From assembly GCA_900315395.1 (NCBI GenBank), contig OMZC01000037.1, positions 1 through 51,398 of the forward strand: DNA of 51,398 nt, given 5' to 3'. The position numbers and the translations under genes are program-made. This DNA comes from an uncultured Gammaproteobacteria bacterium (GTDB taxonomy: Bacteria; Pseudomonadota; Gammaproteobacteria; Enterobacterales; Succinivibrionaceae). The notes beneath the pieces were generated by a model. That model was not told where the DNA came from, did not search any database, and was given only the letters and a program-made list of their open reading frames with translations. Every line of letters begins with the position of its first letter. The stretch's first letter is position 1. This document shows positions 41,459-50,414 of the stretch, one piece after another.

Positions 41459-42001
41459 ATGTATACCATCGATAAGCAGTTTGAGTTTGAATATGGTCAT
41501 AGAGTCTGGACACAGACTTTAGATGAGAGATTTAGCCTTGATAACAGATGTGTATGTCGTCATCTGCATGGCCATCATGCAATCGTTAAGTTACACCTTG
41601 CAGCGAATGAACTTACAGATGGCATGGTAACTGATTTTAAACATTTAAACTGCTTTAAAAAGTTCTTAGATGATGTCCTTGATCATCGTTTTATCATCGA
41701 CGAGAATGATCCTCTGTTCTTATTAGATTCAGCAATCATCACTAACTATATCGATCATGGCTTTTATAGAACAGCTGATCTGTCTACTTTAGATATTCCT
41801 GAAACTCTGCCTGAGGACATCAAATTATCGGTTGTAGAAAAGTATGACAGCTTTGTCATTGTGGACTTTATCCCAACCTCAGAGAATATCTGTAAATGGC
41901 TTTATGACATTGCCAATGAGATGTTAGATGATCTTAATGTATATGTCTCAAAAGTAGAGTTCCAGGAGACTCCTAAATCTCACTGCTCTTACGAAGAGTA
42001 G
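41459..42001 (+). CDS. queD: 6-carboxytetrahydropterin synthase QueD, long form
   Basis: QueD makes 6-carboxytetrahydropterin, the second step to queuosine. Zinc ligands are His14 (FEYGHR), His37 and His39 (LHGHH); the catalytic Cys lies in CVCRHLHGH (Cys31 or Cys33), and LDHRF and PTSENICKW are the usual later motifs. At 180 residues it is about 60 longer than E. coli QueD, because an insert of roughly 55 residues lies between LDHRF and PTSEN. queE follows after 24 nt; queC is not in view. Confidence 0.9.
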   Translation: MYTIDKQFEFEYGHRVWTQTLDERFSLDNRCVCRHLHGHHAIVKLHLAANELTDGMVTDFKHLNCFKKFLDDVLDHRFIIDENDPLFLLDSAIITNYIDHGFYRTADLSTLDIPETLPEDIKLSVVEKYDSFVIVDFIPTSENICKWLYDIANEMLDDLNVYVSKVEFQETPKSHCSYEE

Positions 42002-42025
42002 GTTCATAATCACCATAGCTAAATC

Positions 42026-42799
42026 ATGTCAACTAAACTTCCTGTTGTAGAGATCTTCGACTCCTTGCAAGGCGAAGGTCCTTATCTGCATCCTGCTATC
42101 TTTTTAAGAACAGCTTTGTGCTGTTTTAAATGCAAAGGATTTAATTGTACTCTAAATGCGCCTGATGGCTCATGTGTAACAGGTTGTGACACCATAAGAG
42201 CAGTCTCACCTAAATTTAAGGATACCTGGACATATTATGAGGATAGCTCCTTACTTATCCATGATTTAGAAAAGCATCTTAAGCATTATCCTCATTCAAG
42301 TGTCTTGCAAGATTTGGTGCTTACAGGCGGTGAGCCTTTACTGCATTTTAGCAACCCTGTCTTACTTGAAACACTAGAGCACTTTATCTTATTAGGTCAT
42401 AAGCTTACAGTTGAGACTAATGCTGCTCTTCCCATTAACTTTGAGCATGAATTCTTAAAACAGGCCCGTTTTTCTATGAGTGTAAAGTTATCTAACTCAT
42501 TAGAGACAAAAGAGAAGAGAATAAATTACGACACCATCAGAGCCATTGCAGATAATACTAAAGACTCTTACTTTAAATTTGTAGTTTCAAAAGCTACCTG
42601 GGAGCAAGACAAAGACGAGATCTTTGAAATTATCGACAACGTAAAAAGAGATATTCCTGTATATCTCATGCCTTTAGGTGGTGATATTAAGTCGTTGCAG
42701 GATAACACTCAATTTGTAGTAGAAAAGTGTATAGAGCAAGGCTTTTACTATACAGACAGAACACATATCAGAGCCTGGAACACCAAGGAAGGTGTATAG
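42026..42799 (+). CDS. queE: 7-carboxy-7-deazaguanine synthase QueE
   Basis: The radical SAM enzyme of queuosine synthesis converts the QueD product to 7-carboxy-7-deazaguanine. SLQGEGPYLHPAIFLR is the standard start and LVLTGGEPLLH the SAM-binding GGEP motif. The cluster cysteines are spaced unusually: Cys32 and Cys36 are followed by the third likely ligand only at Cys54 (GCDTIRAV), with extra cysteines at 33, 41 and 50. E. coli QueE has the compact CxxxCxxC. Spacing of this wide kind occurs in other QueE types, including epsilonproteobacterial ones as I recall them. Confidence 0.88.
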   Translation: MSTKLPVVEIFDSLQGEGPYLHPAIFLRTALCCFKCKGFNCTLNAPDGSCVTGCDTIRAVSPKFKDTWTYYEDSSLLIHDLEKHLKHYPHSSVLQDLVLTGGEPLLHFSNPVLLETLEHFILLGHKLTVETNAALPINFEHEFLKQARFSMSVKLSNSLETKEKRINYDTIRAIADNTKDSYFKFVVSKATWEQDKDEIFEIIDNVKRDIPVYLMPLGGDIKSLQDNTQFVVEKCIEQGFYYTDRTHIRAWNTKEGV

Positions 42800-42840
42800 A
42801 AAAAGTCTTATAGGCTCTGATACTTACAAAGCTGTATTAG

Positions 42841-44523
42841 CTACTCTGAAATTACAGCCTTGGCGCTAAATGGCGCAATGGTAATTTCTTTTTTAGATAC
42901 AGGTAAATTGGTGAACAGATCATTACCTTTAGCTTTTACAGTAATTGGCATATTGATCCAGTTAAAGTAAACATCAATCTTACGAGAGCTTGTATTATCT
43001 TTAATTACAAAGTGAGTAAAGTCGTCATCATAACTAATGCTCTTATCCCACTTTTGAACCTCAATTAACTTATCAATGTGGTTAAAGTCCAAAGGCTCAA
43101 GCTCTTTTAAGGAGTCGCCTAACATGAGCACACCATCTGAAACTAAGGTTGCGCATAAGTGGAAGTTAAAGTCCTCCTCAGTTGCAATCTGATTTTCAAA
43201 GTTCTTAAGGCACAGGCAATCAGGATCGTTAATCCATAACTCTTTGTTCATCCATTGTCTTGAGAAGGTCTCTTTAGCATTGTGCTCAATCCAGAATCTA
43301 GTTCTCTGGATATCATCACTTACTCTCATTGCATGAACTAAGCCTAGGCTTGGCCACATAGGCGCATTGCAGCCTAAAACAAAACTGTCTTTACCTACAA
43401 CAGATAAGATTGCCTTTAAGCCTTCACGGTAGTTGTCAATTCTTGAGTAGCCATTTGAGAACTTGTAGCCATTGATAGCACCCCAGTAGCAGGCATCTAA
43501 CTTGAAGTACTTAATGTTAAGGCGATCATGGAAGTAACTGAAGACATTCTGAATATAGGTAATAACCTCAGATTTAGAAAAATCTAAAGTGTACCAGTTC
43601 AGATCTCTCCAGCCACCGTAGGTGATTTTTTCAGCACTGACTAGATTACCTTCATAGTCGGTAGCAAACCAGTCAGGATGCTTTTTGAAAAGTTCTGAGT
43701 TTTCACTAGCAATAAAAGGAGCTAACCATAAAGCAGGCTTCTTTCCTGCTTTAATAATATCAGATACAACTCTTTCAAAGCCTGATGGAAATTTGTCGGT
43801 AAAAGTTAACCAGTCACCCATATGAGTTTGGTAACCGTCATCTATCTGCACATACTCAAGATTGTCGTGCAGCTTCATATCATCAAGATTGGTATAAACA
43901 GCATGCTCGGTTAAATTTGCATAGTAGCAGTACCATGAGCACCAGCCTGTTGGTGTATGGTCAACTTTTAAAGGAGTATGGTGAGTGTTGATGATTGAAG
44001 CAAACTCTTTTAGAACATCAGCTTTGTTCTTACCTTCAAGGATGGTGAAATATTCTGATTCAATCACTTCACCGCACTTAAAGCTTTTTCCTTCTAAAAG
44101 AAGCTCGATCTGTAAGCTTCCGTCTTTGAAGATCTTAAACAGACCTGTGTAGTGCTCACATGAGGTAAAGCCTAATAAATGCCATAAGCCATCATGTTTA
44201 AAGATCACAAAGTTATAAGCTTCTTTGTATTCAGGATTTCTATTTTTATGGCTGTAAGGAGGTTCATCATCAGGGCAACGACCGATGTTCTCAGGATTTT
44301 TAAAGGTACCACCTGTCTGAGACAACATCTGAAAACCTTCAGCATAAAGCTTGTCATCAGGGGATGCTACCTTACCTGAAAACACGGTAAGACTACCTGT
44401 AAAATCATAGGTAGTTATAGCTTTCCTTAAAAGGAACTCTTTATTGCCATTAGGAATGATTGAAAAACTACTGTTAGAAGCTGTTTCTTTTAAAATCTTT
44501 AAAAGATAGTTCTCAGACATCAT
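42841..44523 (-). CDS. Alpha-galactosidase, GH36-like
   Basis: A 560-residue cytoplasmic enzyme without a signal peptide. The catalytic barrel shows TPTGWCSWYCYY, VQIDDGYQ, the nucleophile Asp343 in YFKLDACYWGAI, and the acid/base Asp404 in MRVSDD. This pattern fits GH36 alpha-galactosidases, which release galactose from oligosaccharides such as melibiose or raffinose. No transporter or regulator lies beside it, so substrate entry is unexplained here. AAGGA stands 7 nt before ATG 44523. An opposite-strand neighbour ends 41 nt away. Confidence 0.85.
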   Translation of the reverse strand: MMSENYLLKILKETASNSSFSIIPNGNKEFLLRKAITTYDFTGSLTVFSGKVASPDDKLYAEGFQMLSQTGGTFKNPENIGRCPDDEPPYSHKNRNPEYKEAYNFVIFKHDGLWHLLGFTSCEHYTGLFKIFKDGSLQIELLLEGKSFKCGEVIESEYFTILEGKNKADVLKEFASIINTHHTPLKVDHTPTGWCSWYCYYANLTEHAVYTNLDDMKLHDNLEYVQIDDGYQTHMGDWLTFTDKFPSGFERVVSDIIKAGKKPALWLAPFIASENSELFKKHPDWFATDYEGNLVSAEKITYGGWRDLNWYTLDFSKSEVITYIQNVFSYFHDRLNIKYFKLDACYWGAINGYKFSNGYSRIDNYREGLKAILSVVGKDSFVLGCNAPMWPSLGLVHAMRVSDDIQRTRFWIEHNAKETFSRQWMNKELWINDPDCLCLKNFENQIATEEDFNFHLCATLVSDGVLMLGDSLKELEPLDFNHIDKLIEVQKWDKSISYDDDFTHFVIKDNTSSRKIDVYFNWINMPITVKAKGNDLFTNLPVSKKEITIAPFSAKAVISE

Positions 44524-44736
44524 GAAAATCCTTATATGCGATGAATGTATGGGCTGTGCCTATAGGCTTAATTTTATTATGAAGTGACAAAGCTTTAAAA
44601 GATAACCTGTCACAGTAGAATGATTGTAACAGTATGCAAAAAAGATAGGTAAGGTAATTTTAGAAAAACAGACAATGATCTGAATATTGTAAGTTCAATA
44701 AAATATACGATTGACAAAGAATTATCTAAGATAGAA

Positions 44737-44757
44737 GCTCGGTTATAAAGACCGAGC
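44737..44757 (-). terminator. Hairpin after the TerC-family gene
   Basis: GCTCGGT and ACCGAGC (7 bp) flank a 7-nt loop, 24 nt past the minus-strand stop. The following minus-strand sequence TTCTATCTT is only moderately T-rich. Confidence 0.5.
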
Positions 44758-44780
44758 ATCATGTGATTTTGCGTTTAAAC

Positions 44781-45809
44781 TTATTTTTTAGGCGCAAACA
44801 GGAGGCTTGATACAATACCAACAAAGAGAGTTACTACAATCACTATCAGTGAGGTATAAACGTCAATATCAAGTCCGTAACCTGTAAGGTGTAGTGAAGC
44901 TGCAGCTGCAAGTTTAAATGCTACAAAGAACAGTAAAACGATCACCGCCTTTTCAAGATACACTAAAGCATTTTTAAGAGCATCAAGGATAAAGTACATA
45001 GAACGTAACCCTAAGATCGCAAAAATCATACAGGAGTACACGATAAACGGATCTTTAGATACAGCGATAACAGCAGGTACTGAATCAAAAGCAAACATCA
45101 CATCAGAGGTCTCAACAATAGCTAAACACAGGAAAAGTGGAGTTGCATAAACAAGACCTTTTCTCTTTAAATCAATGTGCTTGTTCTCTTCTTTTTTGAG
45201 TTCTTCTTGTACATGAGAGTTTGAAACAAAGAAATTATGACCTACTAACTTTGGATAAACAGGTACAAAGAACTTTACAAACTTGTAAGCTGGGTGATTT
45301 GAAAAGTCAGAGATACCAGTGTTCTCTTTCTTTTTCATCATCAGGAAAGCTGACAGTGCCACCATTATGGCAAAGACAATCTCAATATATGCGCCTAATG
45401 AGAACAGACTGGTGCCGATTAACACAAAGATAAGTCTGAATACTACGGCTCCTAATACACCCCAGTATAAAACTCTGTGGGTATATCCTGAGGAAATACC
45501 AAACCAGGAGAATACAGCCATGATCGCAAAGAGATTATCTACAGAAATTGCCATTTCAAAAGCGTAGCCTGCAAAGTACAAAGATGCTACTTCTTTTGAA
45601 AAGTGATACCACAAAAAAGCTCCGAATAAGCTTCCTACTGCAATCCAGAACAATGACCATAATGCAGCTGCTTTTACAGAGATAGGTTTGTCTGCACGGT
45701 GGGCAAATAAGTCAATTAAAAGACCTGCTACTGCCAGTAATGAAAAGATAACAACTGATTCTTTCTCTAAACCGATATGAGGAGTAGGCATATTAGGGAT
45801 AGTTTGCAT
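44781..45809 (-). CDS. TerC/Alx-family membrane protein
   Basis: The 342-residue protein has about nine membrane helices and the TerC marks AISVDNLFAIMAVF (acidic residue in the membrane), ETSDVMFAFDSVPAVIAVSKDPFIVYS and LGLRSMYF. The family includes Alx, linked to manganese export, and TerC of tellurite clusters. The SVDN and FAFDSVPA acidic residues are thought to bind metal. No other ter genes are present and I could not see a yybP-ykoY manganese riboswitch upstream. AGGA precedes ATG 45809. Confidence 0.88.
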   Translation of the reverse strand: MQTIPNMPTPHIGLEKESVVIFSLLAVAGLLIDLFAHRADKPISVKAAALWSLFWIAVGSLFGAFLWYHFSKEVASLYFAGYAFEMAISVDNLFAIMAVFSWFGISSGYTHRVLYWGVLGAVVFRLIFVLIGTSLFSLGAYIEIVFAIMVALSAFLMMKKKENTGISDFSNHPAYKFVKFFVPVYPKLVGHNFFVSNSHVQEELKKEENKHIDLKRKGLVYATPLFLCLAIVETSDVMFAFDSVPAVIAVSKDPFIVYSCMIFAILGLRSMYFILDALKNALVYLEKAVIVLLFFVAFKLAAAASLHLTGYGLDIDVYTSLIVIVVTLFVGIVSSLLFAPKK

Positions 45810-46012
45810 TAAAAATCCTAGATATTTTGCTTTGCTATTGTCTAAAAAGCTGTAAGACTTGGTAAATACAGCCTAAATCTTAACAAGGATCTGTAAATTT
45901 TAAAATGCAGAACTTTGATTATATCTATCAGTTTGAGACTTGAAGGAGCATTGCCAGTTTTGTCTCTACATTCTTTAAAGGCACAGTTATAAAAAACAAA
46001 GCATAGCCTATA

Positions 46013-46033
46013 AGAACAGGATTTAACTGTTCT
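46013..46033 (-). terminator. Hairpin after ogt
   Basis: AGAACAG and CTGTTCT (7 bp) flank 7 nt and lie 8 nt past the ogt stop on the minus strand. The T-run comes only later (GTTTTTTATAA), so it is a weak terminator call. Confidence 0.45.
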
Positions 46034-46040
46034 ATGTACT

Positions 46041-46574
46041 TTATTCTTTGTACTTTATCCCTTCTAAAGAGAGTAGCTTTTTCTTAGCTTCAAGGCCTCC
46101 TGCAAAGCCTGTAAGAGCTCCATCCTTACCTAAGACACGATGACAGGGGATGATGATACAAACAGGATTATGACCTACAGCATTGCCTACAGCCTGAGCA
46201 GACATCGCTTTTAACTTATTATTCTCGATTGATTTATTCTTGATTAACCTATTCTCGATTAACTTTTTAGCAATCTCACCATAAGTAAGAGACTTACCAT
46301 AAGGAATGCTAGATAAGATCTCATATACCTGTTTTCTAAATGGAGTGGTGTGAAACTCTATCTTTCCTGAAAATTCTGGTCTCTCACCTTTAAAGTAGCT
46401 ATTTAGATAGCACTTTACCTTTACAAAAACGTCTGTTTCTTTATCAATGATCTCATCGTCTAAAGATACAGGAATATGCTTTTGAGATGTAAAGTAAAGA
46501 GAAGTTAAGGTATTATCAGTACCTGTCATAGTCAAATCACCAACTGCTGACAGGTAGTGCCATCTGTAAATCAT
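46041..46574 (-). CDS. ogt: Methylated-DNA-protein cysteine methyltransferase (Ogt type)
   Basis: The 177-residue suicide enzyme removes alkyl groups from O6-alkylguanine. The acceptor Cys lies in IIPCHRVLGKDG, with FRKQVYEILSSIPYGKSLTYGEIA and AVGNAVGHNP before it and TGFAGGLEAKKKLLSLE after. ATG 46574 has GAGG 7 nt upstream; the frame reaches back to 46625. Between GEIAKKL and the AVGNAVG block lies an insert of LIEN/LIKN/SIEN units, coded by three 15-bp repeats, in a place where family members have a short loop. Confidence 0.9.
   Translation of the reverse strand: MIYRWHYLSAVGDLTMTGTDNTLTSLYFTSQKHIPVSLDDEIIDKETDVFVKVKCYLNSYFKGERPEFSGKIEFHTTPFRKQVYEILSSIPYGKSLTYGEIAKKLIENRLIKNKSIENNKLKAMSAQAVGNAVGHNPVCIIIPCHRVLGKDGALTGFAGGLEAKKKLLSLEGIKYKE
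46221..46265 (-). repeat. Three 15-bp tandem repeats within ogt
   Basis: ATTCTCGATTGATTT, ATTCTTGATTAACCT and ATTCTCGATTAACTT run head-to-tail on the plus strand. They keep the reading frame and add five residues each to Ogt. Confidence 0.85.
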
Positions 46575-46602
46575 AAAGAGCCTCTTTTTAAATCGATTTT
46601 CT

Positions 46603-47739
46603 TTAGTTAAGAACGATTTTAACAAGCTGCGATGGTGTGTTTAATCTTAAAGGAACACCTGCCCAAATACGGGTACCGTTTGTTACGATTATCTGCTCTT
46701 TATCTAATCTGTAATAACCGCTTACAAGACCTCCGTTAGCAGCTGCCACAATCTGTTTTAGACCTGGCATCAGTCCTCCATGAGTGTGACCTGCTAGAGT
46801 AAGAGCTGAGAGCTCTTTTAATTCATGGGCAATTTTGGGCTGATGAGTCATGAACACAGTAGGTGCTAATGGATCAATATTAGCTGTAGCCTTTTTAATA
46901 TCAGGGAATGCAAAGCCATAGCGTGGAGCTGACAAATCAATAAGACCACACAGATTTAAAAGCGCAGTGCCATTGTCATCTCTGATTACAGTGCCATCAT
47001 TTTCTAAAAACTTAATGCCACCTTTTGAAAAGTAATTTAACCAGTCAGTGTAGCCAGAGTAGAACTCATGATTGCCTGATACAGCATAGACACCATATTT
47101 TGCTTTTAATTTAAATAAGATCCTAGTCATGTGGTCGAGGTAATCAATCTCACCATCAATAAAATCGCCGGTAATTACGATTAAATCAGGAGCTTCAGCA
47201 TTAGTTCTTTTGACAATATCCTCAATCTCACTCTCAGTTGTAGGTGCACTGATGTGTAAGTCTGCTAAATGTATAAGCTTAAAGCCTTGTGCTTCTTTTG
47301 GCAGATTTTCAAGCTTGAGGTTATAGGTAATATCCTCAGGTGGTGCAAAACCATTTATTACACCAGTAATACCTAAAAAGCAGGAAATAACTAGAATAAT
47401 TGCAGCATAGCGTGTGGAGAAAGCAGGAATCAAGTAGCGGTGATAATTCCAACGCACAAGTTTGAAAATGCCATTTAATAGCATTCTTAACAAGGTAAGA
47501 ATGCATAAAAAGATTGCTGAAAAATAGATACAGTCAGAAATGATAGCTGGGTATCTTGTAAGCTTTGGATCCATTAAGGTTCCACCTGTAAAGAGGTAGA
47601 AATAGATCTTAAGAGAACCTAGACCAAACAATATAGCTAGGATAATTCTTAGAGTTTTTGAGAGTTTCTTTAAAGGCAAAACAAAGAACAGGACGATTAA
47701 AAGAGCCTGTACAAAAGGATAAATTAAAAAAGCTAACAT
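46603..47739 (-). CDS. Membrane-anchored metallophosphoesterase (YaeI-like)
   Basis: The N-terminal 130 residues hold about four membrane helices. The calcineurin-like domain follows with LIHLADLHIS (Asp160, His162), VITGDFIDG (Asp192), SGNHEFY (Asn223, His224), MTHQPKI and LAGHTHGG, a full two-metal site. YaeI of E. coli is a phosphodiesterase-like member of this group; substrates may be lipid or nucleotide, and none can be fixed here. It lies 28 nt upstream of ogt on the same strand, so the two may be co-transcribed. Confidence 0.82.
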   Translation of the reverse strand: MLAFLIYPFVQALLIVLFFVLPLKKLSKTLRIILAILFGLGSLKIYFYLFTGGTLMDPKLTRYPAIISDCIYFSAIFLCILTLLRMLLNGIFKLVRWNYHRYLIPAFSTRYAAIILVISCFLGITGVINGFAPPEDITYNLKLENLPKEAQGFKLIHLADLHISAPTTESEIEDIVKRTNAEAPDLIVITGDFIDGEIDYLDHMTRILFKLKAKYGVYAVSGNHEFYSGYTDWLNYFSKGGIKFLENDGTVIRDDNGTALLNLCGLIDLSAPRYGFAFPDIKKATANIDPLAPTVFMTHQPKIAHELKELSALTLAGHTHGGLMPGLKQIVAAANGGLVSGYYRLDKEQIIVTNGTRIWAGVPLRLNTPSQLVKIVLN

Positions 47740-47823
47740 AATTTATTCAGTCTATCTGTGTTCAATCAAGCCAAATCGATACTTTCTGTATGCTTAATAT
47801 CAACGTGGTAAACAAAGAAATCT

Positions 47824-47858
47824 AGCTAACATAAGCTAATTTAAAGCTTATGTTAGCT
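47824..47858 (-). terminator. Perfect 14-bp hairpin after anmK
   Basis: AGCTAACATAAGCT pairs with AGCTTATGTTAGCT across 7 nt. It lies 50 nt past the anmK stop; the minus-strand downstream AGATTTCTTTGTTT is T-rich. Confidence 0.6.
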
Positions 47859-47908
47859 TTATTTAAAACTCAAAACATGCCTATTAGTGTCAGATACATG
47901 CCAATTCT

Positions 47909-49099
47909 TTAAGCTTTAGGATTGAGACATCCTAAGATTGATGGTCTATGTGCACCAGTGCTGTTACCTAAATCCAATGGTTTTCTATGACAGAACATAT
48001 AAGCAAAGAAAGCAAAAGCATGGGCTTCAATCAGTTTTGAGTTCACACCTAAAGTGTCAGCACAAACTACCTCTACATGCTGTTTTTCTAAGAGCTTTGT
48101 AAATCTCTCTACAATGAGGCTGTTATAGGCACCACCGCCACATAAGATAAGACGTGCAGAGTCAATCTTGTATTTAAATAAGCACTGTCTTATCGCATTT
48201 ACAGAAGCTACTACGGTAAATTCAGTTAAGGTAGCAATTAAATCTGGAATAAAAGATTTGTCTTGAGTTGCAAGTAACAGTTCTTCAGCGATGAACTCTG
48301 GGTTAAAAGTTTCTCGACCAGTTGATTTGGGAGGTGGTAACTGTAAATAAGGCTCTGATAAGTACTTAGCTAAAAGTGCAGGGATCACTTTACCAGATCT
48401 TGCAATTTCACCCTCTTTATCAAAAGGCTTTTTTAATAACAGTCTTGTAGCAGCATCAATCAGGGTATTAGCAGGTCCCGTATCAAAAGCCTGCAGAATT
48501 GAGTGCTCAGGATCTTTATCAATAACTGTAAGATTTGCAATTCCACCTAAATTTAGCACTATTGATACTTTGTCACTTGATGCAAATTGAATTCTGTGAA
48601 AAGCCTGAGTTAATGGAGCTCCATTACCACCGTTGGCAATATCAGCAGCTCTAAAGTTATTGATAACATCAATGTCTGTAAGCGCAGCAACTCTAGGACC
48701 ATCATCTAACTGAATTGAAAAGCCCTTTTCAGGTCGATGTCTTACAGTCTGTCCATGACAGCCCACAGCAACAACATCTTCTTTTTTAATTTTGGCTTTT
48801 TTAATCAGTTCGTTTACTGCTTTAGCTTCATATTCAGCAAGTTTAACTCTGGCTACACCTGCTTTTTCAATCTCATTGTCTGTTCCTATACATAAGCTGT
48901 GCATCAACTGTTTTAGTTCATCATCAAAATCGATACTTACAAAATCTACAATCTTACTTTTTTCTACAATCTTACTTTTTAAATTAGTCGTAGATTTCTC
49001 ATTCTTTTCAGAATTTTTAGAATTATCAAAATCAACTAAAACAGCATCGATGCCGTCAACGCTGGTGCCTGACATCAATCCTATATAAAACTCAGACAT
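47909..49099 (-). CDS. anmK: Anhydro-N-acetylmuramic acid kinase AnmK
   Basis: The 396-residue sugar kinase recycles cell-wall 1,6-anhydro-MurNAc to MurNAc-6-phosphate. Marks are IGLMSGTSVDGIDAVLVDF, GCHGQTVRHRP, NLGGIANLTV, FDTGPANTLIDA and LCGGGAYN. ATG 49099 has AGGA 6 nt upstream; the frame opens at 49126. Residues about 20-50 form a Lys/Ser/Asn-rich insert including the duplicated KSKIVE/KSKIVD, coded by two perfect 18-bp repeats. No murQ is nearby. It is divergent from tyrS, as the two genes also are in some other gammaproteobacteria. Confidence 0.93.
   Translation of the reverse strand: MSEFYIGLMSGTSVDGIDAVLVDFDNSKNSEKNEKSTTNLKSKIVEKSKIVDFVSIDFDDELKQLMHSLCIGTDNEIEKAGVARVKLAEYEAKAVNELIKKAKIKKEDVVAVGCHGQTVRHRPEKGFSIQLDDGPRVAALTDIDVINNFRAADIANGGNGAPLTQAFHRIQFASSDKVSIVLNLGGIANLTVIDKDPEHSILQAFDTGPANTLIDAATRLLLKKPFDKEGEIARSGKVIPALLAKYLSEPYLQLPPPKSTGRETFNPEFIAEELLLATQDKSFIPDLIATLTEFTVVASVNAIRQCLFKYKIDSARLILCGGGAYNSLIVERFTKLLEKQHVEVVCADTLGVNSKLIEAHAFAFFAYMFCHRKPLDLGNSTGAHRPSILGCLNPKA
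48945..48980 (-). repeat. Two perfect 18-bp tandem repeats within anmK
   Basis: TCTACAATCTTACTTTTT occurs at 48945-48962 and 48963-48980 on the plus strand and codes for a doubled six-residue unit. Confidence 0.95.
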
Positions 49100-49213
49100 A
49101 AAGGTCCTTTTTTTATCGAAAAACAAGATTAAATGGAGTTAGAAGTCATTTTAATATAAAATAACGGAATTATTGTCTGTTTTTAAAATTCATAAATTTA
49201 GGATATTAGTCAG

Positions 49214-50401
49214 ATGTCAGATATCGAGAACGCATTACGTGAAATTGCTCGTGGTGCAGAAGAAATTATTCCATTAGACGAATTAAAGAAAAAACTTGAA
49301 TCAGGTCGCCAGTTAACTATCAAGTTAGGTATGGATCCAACAGCTCCTGACATCCATTTAGGTCACACTGTGATCTTAAATAAGCTCAGAACCTTCCAAA
49401 AGATAGGTCATAAGATTGTTTTAATCATCGGTGACTTTACAGCTTCAATTGGTGATCCTTCAGGTAAGAATGCAACTCGTCCTGAGTTACCTCGTGAGCA
49501 GATCATTGAAAATGCTAAGACCTATGCTGAGCAGGCTTTCAAGATCTTAGATAAAGATTTAACCGAGATACGCTACAACAGCGAGTGGTGTGAGAAGTTA
49601 GGTGCAGCAGGTACCATTAAGTTAGCTTCAAAACTAACTGTAGCTCGTATGTTAGAGCGTGACGATTTCTCAAAGCGTTTTGCTTCAAAGCAGCCTATCG
49701 CAATTCACGAGTTCTTATATCCATTATTCCAGGGTTATGACTCTGTAGCTATCAAAGCTGACGTTGAGTTAGGCGGTACCGATCAGAAGTTTAACTTATT
49801 GATGGGTCGTGAGTTACAGAAAGATGCTGGCATGGAGCCACAGTGCGTACTAATGATGCCTCTGTTAGTTGGTTTAGATGGCGTAGTTAAGATGTCTAAG
49901 TCTAAGCACAACTACATCGGTGTAACCGAAGCTCCTAAAGAGATGTTCGGTAAGATTATGTCAATTTCTGATGATTTAATGTGGTCATACTATGATCTTT
50001 TATCATTCAAGAATGTTGATGAAATCAAGGCAATTCATGATAAGTGCAACTCAGGCGAAATGAATCCACGCGATGCTAAGATTGAATTAGGTCGTGAAAT
50101 TGTTGCCCGTTACCATGGTGAAGAAGCTGCTAATGCTGCTGTTGAAGGCTTTAAGTCTCAGTTTGCTAAAGGTGCATTACCAGACGACATTCCGGAGGTA
50201 ACTGTAACTTCAACTACCATTCCAAATCTATTAAAGGATGCAGGCTTATGTGCTTCAACATCTGATGCTATGCGAATGATCAAGCAGTCAGCTGTTAAGT
50301 GCGACGGTAAGGTTATTACCGATAAGGGCGCTCCTGTAGAGAAAGGTACTGCAATTTGGCAGGTTGGTAAGCGTCGCTTTGCAAAGGTTACTGTAGCTTA
50401 A
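49214..50401 (+). CDS. tyrS: Tyrosyl-tRNA synthetase
   Basis: The 395-residue class I synthetase charges tRNA-Tyr. The HIGH-type motif is HLGH (about residues 46-49), and KMSKSKHN is the KMSKS loop (about 226-233). [14 protein letters not shown] is the Tyr/ATP pocket. A C-terminal S4 RNA-binding domain (about 335-395) ends the protein. It belongs to the TyrRS-Z type judged by KMSKS spelling and length. A GGATATTAG stretch lies upstream as a weak ribosome site. rpiA follows after 13 nt. Confidence 0.95.
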   Translation: MSDIENALREIARGAEEIIPLDELKKKLESGRQLTIKLGMDPTAPDIHLGHTVILNKLRTFQKIGHKIVLIIGDFTASIGDPSGKNATRPELPREQIIENAKTYAEQAFKILDKDLTEIRYNSEWCEKLGAAGTIKLASKLTVARMLERDDFSKRFASKQPIAIHEFLYPLFQGYDSVAIKADVELGGTDQKFNLLMGRELQKDAGMEPQCVLMMPLLVGLDGVVKMSKSKHNYIGVTEAPKEMFGKIMSISDDLMWSYYDLLSFKNVDEIKAIHDKCNSGEMNPRDAKIELGREIVARYHGEEAANAAVEGFKSQFAKGALPDDIPEVTVTSTTIPNLLKDAGLCASTSDAMRMIKQSAVKCDGKVITDKGAPVEKGTAIWQVGKRRFAKVTVA

Positions 50402-50414
50402 TAGAGGTACGCAA

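Noticed and set aside
45810-46040. Possible yybP-ykoY manganese riboswitch before the TerC-family gene
   Set aside because: I could not find the conserved core sequences of that riboswitch on the minus strand; only an ordinary hairpin next to ogt is visible.
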